DNA from: an uncultured Dorea sp. | Lineage (GTDB): Bacteria; Bacillota; Clostridia; Lachnospirales; Lachnospiraceae | Direction of reading: 5' to 3' | NCBI GenBank assembly: GCA_910584575.1 | Contig: CAJUBG010000031.1 | Coordinates: forward strand, 1-43,811 | Length of the DNA stretch: 43,811 bases | In this document: piece by piece, positions 24,108 through 30,841 of the stretch | Layout of the letters: every line of letters begins with the position of its first letter | Position numbering within the stretch: position 1 is the first letter of the stretch | Position numbers and translations under genes: made by a program | Notes under the pieces: model-generated | What the model saw: the letters and a program-made list of their open reading frames with translations, nothing else | Told to the model about the DNA's origin: nothing | Databases searched by the model: none

Positions 24108-25505
24108 CTAACACCGAAAACATCCCTCCAATATCTTAACCGCCTCCCGAATCTGGTCCTCCGTCAGATTCGCATATCCCAGTAATATCGTCGCCTTTTC
24201 CTCTCCCGACCTAAGAATCCGGTAATCCGACATCCCATACACCCGTACCTCCTTCTTAGCCGCCCTCTGAATCAACTCCTCCTCCGACATCCCATTTTGA
24301 AATGTCAAAAGCAGATGGACTCCTGCATTCTCCCCTGAAACCACCAGGATATCCGACATGGCCTTAAGCCCCTCCAACAACACATCATGGCGGCTCTTGT
24401 ACAGCGCCCTCGTCTTATTAAGATGCCGTTCGTAATACCCTTCCTCAAGGAACCGCTGCATAATCATCTGATCCACCTTGGAAACGGTAGAGTGTACAAA
24501 GCCATGCTTTCTCTCATATTCCTCCATCAGCGGCTCAGGAAGCGCCATATAGCTAAGCCTGATTGCCGGCGCCACTGACCTTGAAAATGTCCCCAGGTAA
24601 ACAACCTTCTCATGGGCGTCATACCCCTTTAGCGCAGGAATAGGTTTTCCCTTATAACGGTACTCACTGTCATAGTCATCCTCCACAATATACCGTCCCT
24701 CACCCTTCTTCGCCCACCGAAGCAACTCCATCCTCCGGTTAATCGGCATCACAATCCCTGTGGGATACTGATGGGAAGGAGTCACATATGCAATGTCCGC
24801 GCCCGATTCCTCCAATTCACGAATCTTCATTCCGTTTTTATCAAGGGACACCGGATAAGTCTCATAGCCTAATGCATTTGCCATATGATACGCCTGCTTA
24901 TAGGCAGGATCCTCAAAGGCAATCCTATGCTCTCTCCCTAAAACCATGCTAAGAAGCATCAGGATATAGTCGCTTCCCGCGCCCACGATAATCTGCTCAG
25001 GGGAACAGTTCACCCCTCTCGCCTGGTGAAGATAACTGCTTATGGCGCAGCGGAAGCCATACTCTCCTTTGGAATCTCCCAAACGGAATAATTCCGTCCG
25101 GTCATCCATCAAAATATCTTTGGACAGCTTCCGCCATGCATTATAAGGAAAACTCCTTAAGTCCACCCCATTTGGCGAAAAATCAAACCGAAACTTCTTC
25201 TTTTCCTGCTTTCCCTGCTTTACCTTGGGCTTCTCTTTCTTAAGACGGTATAACTCCTCTGTCTGCGCCACAAAAAAACCTCTGTATGGCTCTGACTCAA
25301 TATACCCCTCCGACAAAAGCTGCTCATAGGCAAGCTCTACCGTACTTCTGCTTACCTCCAAATGCCTTGACAGGGAACGGGTTGAGGGAAGCTTCTCCTT
25401 ATATCCAATCCTTCCGTTCTGGATGTCCGTCTTGATATAGGTGTAAATCTGTTCGTAAAGCGGAATCTTAGAATGGCTCTTAAGATTCATAGTCAATTCA
25501 TTCAT
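24108..25505 (-). CDS. MocR/PdxR-type regulator (GntR HTH plus aminotransferase-like domain), PLP lysine replaced
   Basis: 465 residues. A GntR-type winged helix occupies residues about 8-80 (LYEQIYTYIKTDIQNG, LPSTRSLSRHLEVSRSTVEL). A type I aminotransferase fold follows from about 105 (SFPYNAWRKLSKD, IIVGAGSDYILML, YIVEDDYDSEYRYKGKPIPA). The cofactor loop reads YLGTFSRSVAPAIRLSYM. The residue expected to be the PLP-binding lysine is R309 (codon AGG at 24581-24579), so it may bind PLP non-covalently or not at all. The ATG lies 1 nt after the glnS stop with no clear SD, which suggests translational coupling to glnS. Targets unknown. Confidence 0.85.
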   Translation of the reverse strand: MNELTMNLKSHSKIPLYEQIYTYIKTDIQNGRIGYKEKLPSTRSLSRHLEVSRSTVELAYEQLLSEGYIESEPYRGFFVAQTEELYRLKKEKPKVKQGKQEKKKFRFDFSPNGVDLRSFPYNAWRKLSKDILMDDRTELFRLGDSKGEYGFRCAISSYLHQARGVNCSPEQIIVGAGSDYILMLLSMVLGREHRIAFEDPAYKQAYHMANALGYETYPVSLDKNGMKIRELEESGADIAYVTPSHQYPTGIVMPINRRMELLRWAKKGEGRYIVEDDYDSEYRYKGKPIPALKGYDAHEKVVYLGTFSRSVAPAIRLSYMALPEPLMEEYERKHGFVHSTVSKVDQMIMQRFLEEGYYERHLNKTRALYKSRHDVLLEGLKAMSDILVVSGENAGVHLLLTFQNGMSEEELIQRAAKKEVRVYGMSDYRILRSGEEKATILLGYANLTEDQIREAVKILEGCFRC

Positions 25506-25506
25506 A

Positions 25507-27171
25507 TTATTTTGGCAGCTTAAACGAACTCTTTAAAGATACAATCCGGTTAAATACCAGCGCCTCCGGCGTCGAATCCTTAGAGTCAATACAGAAGTAT
25601 CCGTTTCTCACAAACTGGAAGCTGTCACATCCCTTTGCCTTTTTAAAGCTGTCCTCCACATAACACCTGCGGACAGTCAGAGAATTGGGATTCAGATTCA
25701 AAGAACCGTCCTCCTTATTGTAAACTCCCTTTTCCTCGTCCACCAGGTTCTCATACAGGCGCACTTGCGCCTGCTTTGCGTAAGGAGCCGCTACCCAGTG
25801 AATGGTTCCCTTCACTTTCCGTCCGGTAAACCCTGTACCGCACTTGGTCTCCGGATCATACGTACAGTGAACCACCGTCACATTGCCGTTCTCATCCGTC
25901 TCGTAGCCCACACATTTCACAAAATAAGCGTGCATGAGACGCACCTCATTTTCCGGAAACAGACGGAAATACTTCTTCGGAGGATCAATCATGAAGTCCT
26001 CCCTCTCAATATAAAGCTCTCGGCAAAACGGGAGTTTTCGCATACCAAGCTCTGGATTCTCCAGGTTGTTTTCCACCTCCAGATACTCGGTCTCGTCTTC
26101 CGGATAATTGTCGATAACCAGTTTAATAGGGTCAAGCACCGCCATCATTCGGGGGCGCTTAAGCTTCAAATCCTCTCGGATACAGTATTCAAGCATGGCA
26201 TAATCCACAGAGCTCTGGCTCTTGGACACGCCGCACATCTCGATAAACATCTGAAGTGCTTCCGGTGTAAAGCCCCTTCTTCTAAGCGCCGCTATTGACA
26301 CAAGCCTTGGGTCGTCCCACCCATCCACAATGCCGTCCGTCACCAGCTTCTTAATATATCGCTTGCCGGTCACAACATTGGTCAGATACAGCTTGGCAAA
26401 CTCAATCTGGCGCGGCGCAGGGTCAAACTCGCACTCCTTCACCACCCAGTCATAAAGGGGCCTGTGATCCTCGAACTCCAAGGTACAGATGGAATGGGTA
26501 ATCTTCTCCACCGCATCCTCTATTGGGTGCGCGAAATCATACATGGGATAGATGCACCATTTATCCCCGGTATTATGGTGCGCCATGTGAGCCACACGGT
26601 AAATGACCGGATCACGCATGTTGATATTCGGGGAGGCCATGTCAATCTTGGCGCGCAAAACCCTCTGCCCGTCCTTCACCTTTCCGTCCTTCATTTCTTC
26701 AAACAGACGCAGATTCTCCTTAACGCTTCGGTCACGGTATGGGCTGTTCTTTCCAGGCTTAGTCAATGTACCGCGGTATTCCCTAATCTCGTCCGCACTT
26801 AAATCACAGACAAACGCCTTCCCCTTCTTGATTAATTTTACCGCACATTCGTACATCACATCAAAATAATCGGACGCAAAATACAGATGGTCCTTCCAGT
26901 CTGCACCGAGCCACTCTACATCCTCCTTGATGGACTCCACAAACTCCATGTCCTCCTTTGTAGGGTTCGTATCGTCAAACCGCAGATGAAATGTTCCGTT
27001 ATACTTTTTTGCCAGACCGGAATTCAACAGGATGGACTTGGCATGTCCAATATGAAGATAGCCGTTGGGCTCTGGCGGGAATCGGGTACAAACCTCTGTA
27101 TAGACTCCCTCGGCCAGATCCTTATCTATCTCCTGCTCAATAAAATTTTTGGAAACTGTTTCTTCTCCCAT
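25507..27171 (-). CDS. glnS: Glutaminyl-tRNA synthetase
   Basis: Charges tRNA-Gln directly with glutamine. The 554 residues agree with bacterial GlnRS. The class I catalytic domain has the HIGH motif in FPPEPNGYLHIGHAKSILLN and the partner segment LRFDDTNPTKED. A loop TNVVTGKRYIKKLV stands where KMSKS is expected (VMSKRK in E. coli), and the C-terminal anticodon-binding beta-barrels follow (RKVKGTIHWVAAPYAKQAQV). Start ATG 27171 with AAGGAGG. The MocR-type regulator follows after 1 nt. Confidence 0.96.
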   Translation of the reverse strand: MGEETVSKNFIEQEIDKDLAEGVYTEVCTRFPPEPNGYLHIGHAKSILLNSGLAKKYNGTFHLRFDDTNPTKEDMEFVESIKEDVEWLGADWKDHLYFASDYFDVMYECAVKLIKKGKAFVCDLSADEIREYRGTLTKPGKNSPYRDRSVKENLRLFEEMKDGKVKDGQRVLRAKIDMASPNINMRDPVIYRVAHMAHHNTGDKWCIYPMYDFAHPIEDAVEKITHSICTLEFEDHRPLYDWVVKECEFDPAPRQIEFAKLYLTNVVTGKRYIKKLVTDGIVDGWDDPRLVSIAALRRRGFTPEALQMFIEMCGVSKSQSSVDYAMLEYCIREDLKLKRPRMMAVLDPIKLVIDNYPEDETEYLEVENNLENPELGMRKLPFCRELYIEREDFMIDPPKKYFRLFPENEVRLMHAYFVKCVGYETDENGNVTVVHCTYDPETKCGTGFTGRKVKGTIHWVAAPYAKQAQVRLYENLVDEEKGVYNKEDGSLNLNPNSLTVRRCYVEDSFKKAKGCDSFQFVRNGYFCIDSKDSTPEALVFNRIVSLKSSFKLPK

Positions 27172-27208
27172 ATTACTCCTCCTTGTAGATACTTACATTC
27201 TGTCCCCT

Positions 27209-27237
27209 ATCTTATCATAAAAAATATGGCGAAACAA
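27209..27237 (-). promoter_or_regulatory. Promoter of glnS
   Basis: Minus-strand -35 TTGTTT (27232-27237), 17-nt spacer, -10 TAAGAT (27209-27214), lying between the NUDIX stop and the glnS start. I see no T-box-like specifier or terminator in the short leader. Confidence 0.55.
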
Positions 27238-27254
27238 GGTCGCGGCAACGCAAA

Positions 27255-27980
27255 TTACAGACGCTTCTTCAGAAGCAATAATGCCTGGGTAATGATTGCC
27301 GCGTGGTCTGCCGCCGTCATTCCCTGGTCTGTCACAATATAATTCTTTTCCTGAATCACTCCGTCCGTTCTGATGCTCTCTTGAACCATGGCCTTTGTCG
27401 CCAGCCTTTTGCTTTCATTTACCAGAGATAGGGCATAGCTGTTCGTTATCCTGCCGCCCTCCTGTCTGGAGGAAAGCAGTTCTAAGTGCACCTTGCACCA
27501 TGCGGCGTCTGCGGCGTCGTCTCCTGCTTTGACCTTCACATCTTTTTCATCCACAAGAGCCATGTATGCTGTGGTGATTACCCTGGAACGGGGATCTCTG
27601 TCATAGTTCCCGTAGGTGGCAATCTGTTCCATGATAAGCCCTTTCACCCCTGTTTCCTCCTCCAGCTCTCTCCTGGCAGTATCCGATAAGTCCTCCCTTA
27701 TATTGACGAAGCCTCCCGGCAGCGCCCAGGTCCCGATGCAGGGGTGGTTACTCCGTTTTACCATAAGGAGGCTTAAGCCTTCTAAGGACGGGTCAGGCTT
27801 TCCTGAATGGGCGAATATAAGCGCGTCTGTTGTGCAGCTTGGGGACTCGTATCTTCTGGGATCGTAGGCTTTTAAGAATTCCTCCAGAGTCTCCCCTTTA
27901 GCATTACGCTCTTTGGTTCCACGAAAACGGGATATATCTTCTAAAAATGACGGCACGGTTCTCCTCCTCCTATCTTTCAT
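27255..27980 (-). CDS. NUDIX hydrolase
   Basis: 241 residues. The Nudix box is complete: GGFVNIREDLSDTARRELEE followed by ETG (G-x5-E-x7-RE-x-x-EE-x-G). It is preceded by NHPCIGTWALPGG, as in ADP-ribose/NAD-type pyrophosphatases. An N-terminal extension of about 50 residues (FLKAYDPRRYESPSCTTDAL) is typical of the subfamily related to the NrtR regulator, but no winged helix is visible. It probably hydrolyses a nucleoside diphosphate derivative; substrate unknown. The ATG 27980 follows GAAAGG closely. Confidence 0.85.
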   Translation of the reverse strand: MKDRRRRTVPSFLEDISRFRGTKERNAKGETLEEFLKAYDPRRYESPSCTTDALIFAHSGKPDPSLEGLSLLMVKRSNHPCIGTWALPGGFVNIREDLSDTARRELEEETGVKGLIMEQIATYGNYDRDPRSRVITTAYMALVDEKDVKVKAGDDAADAAWCKVHLELLSSRQEGGRITNSYALSLVNESKRLATKAMVQESIRTDGVIQEKNYIVTDQGMTAADHAAIITQALLLLKKRL

Positions 27981-28001
27981 CCTTTCAAACTATATTGATA
28001 A

Positions 28002-28030
28002 AGTATAACAAACAACTACGCGAAAAACAA
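28002..28030 (-). promoter_or_regulatory. Promoter of the NUDIX gene
   Basis: Minus-strand -35 TTGTTT (28025-28030), 17-nt spacer, -10 TATACT (28002-28007), just downstream of the terminator of the antitoxin gene. Confidence 0.55.
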
Positions 28031-28035
28031 TAGAT

Positions 28036-28081
28036 AGAAAAATAAAGACGTCTCAAAGAGCTATCTCCCTGAAACGCCTTT
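28036..28081 (-). terminator. Strong terminator after the Phd-like antitoxin gene
   Basis: The minus-strand RNA has a 17-bp stem (28081-28065 with 28060-28044) and a 4-nt loop, followed by a T-rich ATTTTTC. Four of the pairs are G-U on this strand and would be A-C mismatches on the other, so the element works in one direction only. Confidence 0.8.
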
Positions 28082-28119
28082 ATTCTATACTTTCAAAACT
28101 ATCACCATAAAAAGTCAAA

Positions 28120-28380
28120 TCATTCATTTTCCATTGCCCTTAATTCTTCCATGGTTTTTGTTACGCCTTTTCCCAGTGCAATATCAGCATAGCCTCTGTC
28201 CAACATAGCCAAATATTCTGCATTCCTCTTTGCTTTTGCCATTTCGTTATATTCTTTTTCAGATACGATTACTACATTTTCATTTTTCGGTCTTGATACA
28301 ACAAGTGTTTCACCACCTATCACTTTATTGCACCATTCCTTAAAATTTTCACGCACATCCATGCTCTTTACTGCCAACAT
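28120..28380 (-). CDS. Phd/YefM family antitoxin (no toxin seen)
   Basis: 86 residues; ATG 28380 with GAGGTG 5 nt upstream. The N-terminal Phd fold is clear: VKSMDVRENFKEWCNKVIGG, ETLVVSRPKNENVVIVSEKE YNEM; the C-terminal helix (MTKTMEELRAMENE-like) is the usual toxin-binding region. Such proteins bind their own promoter and neutralise a RelE/Doc/YoeB-type toxin. Here the gene is followed directly by a strong terminator and no toxin frame is found on either side, so it is solitary: a decayed pair, an anti-addiction factor or a stand-alone regulator. Confidence 0.85.
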   Translation of the reverse strand: MLAVKSMDVRENFKEWCNKVIGGETLVVSRPKNENVVIVSEKEYNEMAKAKRNAEYLAMLDRGYADIALGKGVTKTMEELRAMENE

Positions 28381-28419
28381 AGTATCACCTCACAAATTCG
28401 TATGGTTTTTCGTACTTAT

Positions 28420-28448
28420 ATTATATATGGCTATTATGTACCTGTCAC
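28420..28448 (-). promoter_or_regulatory. Promoter of the Phd-like antitoxin gene
   Basis: Minus-strand -35 GTGACA (28443-28448), 17-nt spacer, perfect -10 TATAAT (28420-28425), 39 nt before the start codon. Confidence 0.65.
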
Positions 28449-28518
28449 CCTACAACAAAATAAAGACCTTCCAAAGTATTATAATACCTCGAAAAGTCCT
28501 TATCTTCACTCTTTCCAA

Positions 28519-28591
28519 AGCTGCCTAGCGGAATCGAACCGCCGACCTCCGCCTTACCAAGGCGACGCTCTACCGACTGAGCCAAGGCAGC
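28519..28591 (-). tRNA. tRNA-Thr (anticodon GGU)
   Basis: A full cloverleaf on the minus strand: acceptor GCTGCCT / AGGCAGC, D-stem GCTC / GAGC, anticodon stem TCGCC / GGCGG around loop TTGGTAA (anticodon GGT), variable loop AGGTC, T-arm GGCGG-TTCGATT-CCGCT. The discriminator base is T and no CCA is encoded. It reads ACC/ACU threonine codons. It sits at the downstream edge of the polysaccharide operon, a common position for horizontally acquired DNA. Confidence 0.95.
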
Positions 28592-28707
28592 ATACATGTG
28601 ATATGCAACATTGATACTATACAATAACTTGACCTGTCTTGTCAATATCCTTTTTTACTTTTTTCTACATTTTTTCTACATTTTATTAATATTTTGTTAT
28701 AGGAATC

Positions 28708-28739
28708 AAAAAAATTGTATGTTACCAATAAAAATACAA
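28708..28739 (-). terminator. Possible weak terminator of the polysaccharide operon
   Basis: Minus strand TTGTAT and ATACAA form an AT-only stem followed by T7, about 70 nt after the last stop codon of the operon. Overlapping GTTAC / GTAAC arms could extend it. It is weak as intrinsic terminators go. Confidence 0.3.
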
Positions 28740-28805
28740 AAGTAACCCTTTATATACAGGAGGTGCTCGAAATGCTCTTTATTATTGCATTCAGATGACA
28801 AGAGA

Positions 28806-29466
28806 CTACACCTCCCAGTCAATTTCACGCTTTAATATTTTATTATGGCCTCCGATAAGGATATGCTCTCCATCGATTCTTTTTGTAATGATTGAACCCG
28901 CCGCAATTATCGTATGATTCCCAATATATACTCCCTTTAATATCGTGACTCCAGAACAAATCCAGACATGCGAACCAATACTGATATTTTTCGCTTGTTC
29001 AGCGAGACTGCCCTCAGCTAAATTAATAATTGTATGTCCATCACTATCCATCAAAGTGATATCCCATGATAAAAGGCAGTCGTCACCAAAAGAAATTTTC
29101 GTCCTGGCATTAAAAATGCAATTTGAATTACATCTGAAATCAGCCCCAAACCTAAGAATACCTTTTTCTCCTACAATGATTTGCGTACCTCTGGAGAATG
29201 TAGCTTTTCCAACAAACTCAATTAACCCTTCATTTTCAAAGTAAGATTTTACCCCCCCCCCCTAAAGCATATGAACCAGAAAAACCTATTTTAACCAGCC
29301 CGAAGCTTGACTTGGAGGGCAGGATAATTTTTCCCTTTAACGTTTTTAATTCTGTCCTATAATTTATTAAAACCGGAAAATGCAATGCAGTTTTTACCGG
29401 AAAATATTTAAGGTTAAAATATAAAGATTTTGGAATACTTATAAATACTAAAAAAATTAAATTCAT
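28806..29466 (-). pseudogene. Hexapeptide-repeat O-acetyltransferase, frame switched off at a poly-G tract
   Basis: The ATG at 29466 overlaps the flippase stop as ATGA. The frame runs 65 codons to an 11-G tract (29262-29252), after which the present phase reads KILL and stops at 29236. One G fewer continues as VKSYFENEGLIEFVGKATFS, through a left-handed beta-helix domain (IGSHVWICSGVTILKGVYIG, NHTIIAAGSIITK), to the stop at 28806. That gives 219 residues, the usual size of WcaF/CysE-like capsule acetyltransferases. No other damage is seen. The enzyme would transfer acetyl from acetyl-CoA to the polysaccharide. The tract looks like a slipped-strand switch; an assembly error in the homopolymer is the main alternative. 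Confidence 0.8.
29252..29262 (-). repeat. Poly-G(11) homopolymer inside the acetyltransferase gene
   Basis: Eleven consecutive G on the coding strand encode a run of glycines (A-L-G-G-G-G). This is the only mononucleotide G/C tract of this length that I noticed in the window. Tracts of this length in surface-polysaccharide genes are classic contingency-locus sequences. Confidence 0.85.
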
Positions 29467-30836
29467 TTCTGCCGAACCCCCAAAAACAAAACAATATATA
29501 TAAATCCACCAAGCAATATCCTTAACATAATGTTAAGTAATTCCGATGCTACGGGAAAATGAATCCATTTGACGGCCAAAAACATAAACATCCCTATTAT
29601 ATACATATAACCGTCTTTTATCACATATTTCATCACCGGAATATCCGGCGATATTCTAATCACCTGATAGCCGCACACAACAATTTCCGTAAATAGAGTC
29701 GCGATTGAAGCGCCCACGGCGCCTAATTTCGGTATCATAAAAATATTCATAACCAGATTTAAACCTGCGCCTATAAAAATAGATTGAATATATATGCTGT
29801 CTTTCTTTTTGGGTATCAAAAACTGCGTTTTCATAATATTTTCTATTCCTATAAAAAAGCAGCTCGGCAAAAGAAGATATAAAATATTTATACTCCTTTC
29901 AAACCCCTCGCCAAAAAATACCGGTACAAATTCAGAACAAACAGCCATCATTCCAAAACAAATACTGGTCATAACAAAATCAATCAACGTAACGCTATTT
30001 GAAAATACTCTTTCTATTTCTGATTCTTCTGCCCTTGCGTTCAAATAAGATATGCGGGGTAATGCAACGGTGCCCAATGCCGTAACAAACATAATCGGAA
30101 TCGCTTTTAGCTTATCGGCGCTTTCATAATAACCAACCTCCACACTAGACGAAATAAGCCCAATCATCACCTTGTCCATCATGTTATATAAGCTGACCCC
30201 TAAGACGGGTATAAACAAAATAAGATTAGGGGCTATATGCCTTTTTATCTCTTTCCAGCCAGGTTTTACAAGCCTAATTCTTCCCTTCAAAAAAGGCCAG
30301 ATTGAAAGCTGTGTAAGCAAATAAGAAACAACGGTAATCATTACATATATAATCAGGTCATCTTCTTCCCGCACCAGTGTTAAAGTCAATACTGTGGTAA
30401 CAAGCTTGATTATTGTATTGCGAATAACCGTGATTTTGAATTCCTCCATTCCAAAGAAGAACCAATTAATATCAAACAAATACGACAATAAGTAGACCCC
30501 AAACACACAGGAAATCGTTGTTTTCGCTATACTGACACAGTACCCTCCATATACGGATAGCACCAATATCCCTGCCAACACCTGCATCATATATATGTTT
30601 ATGAACAGACCGGATAATCTGTTCATATCACCTCTATTCATGGCAACCTCACGATTACCATAATTATTTAATCCTAATATAATAAACAGGCCAAAATATG
30701 AAGCAACCGTCATATTATATGAAAATACACCGATCCCCTCAGCGCCAAAAACCCTGGAAACATAAGGCGTGACAATGAATGGTAAACATATACATAAGAA
30801 TTGGTAAGATACATTCATAATGAAATTCTTTTTCAA
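29463..30836 (-). CDS. wzx: Polysaccharide flippase (Wzx / MATE-like)
   Basis: 457 residues, hydrophobic throughout with about 12-14 predicted TM helices. The start is typical of Wzx proteins: NVSYQFLCICLPFIVTPYVS, RVFGAEGIGVFSYNMTVASY. Further marks are NWFFFGMEEFKITVIRN and a late DGYMYIIGMFMFLAVKW. It moves undecaprenyl-diphosphate-linked repeat units across the membrane. The gene lies 5 nt after the DUF2264 gene and overlaps the acetyltransferase start by 4 nt. Confidence 0.92.
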   Translation of the reverse strand: MKKNFIMNVSYQFLCICLPFIVTPYVSRVFGAEGIGVFSYNMTVASYFGLFIILGLNNYGNREVAMNRGDMNRLSGLFINIYMMQVLAGILVLSVYGGYCVSIAKTTISCVFGVYLLSYLFDINWFFFGMEEFKITVIRNTIIKLVTTVLTLTLVREEDDLIIYVMITVVSYLLTQLSIWPFLKGRIRLVKPGWKEIKRHIAPNLILFIPVLGVSLYNMMDKVMIGLISSSVEVGYYESADKLKAIPIMFVTALGTVALPRISYLNARAEESEIERVFSNSVTLIDFVMTSICFGMMAVCSEFVPVFFGEGFERSINILYLLLPSCFFIGIENIMKTQFLIPKKKDSIYIQSIFIGAGLNLVMNIFMIPKLGAVGASIATLFTEIVVCGYQVIRISPDIPVMKYVIKDGYMYIIGMFMFLAVKWIHFPVASELLNIMLRILLGGFIYIVLFLGVRQK

Positions 30837-30841
30837 AACTC

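Noticed and set aside
27172..27254. T-box riboswitch upstream of glnS
   Set aside because: The gap is too short and has neither the T-box sequence nor a terminator/antiterminator pair.
29252..29262. The poly-C/poly-G run as simple sequencing noise
   Set aside because: It cannot be excluded from one sequence, but it falls exactly at the frame change of a surface-modification gene, the typical place for a contingency tract. It is kept as a finding with that caveat.
28806..29466. Two separate small genes (29236-29466 and 28806-29054) for the acetyltransferase region
   Set aside because: The 181 bp between them also encode acetyltransferase sequence in the second frame, and the two frames join exactly at the poly-G tract, so one switched gene explains everything.
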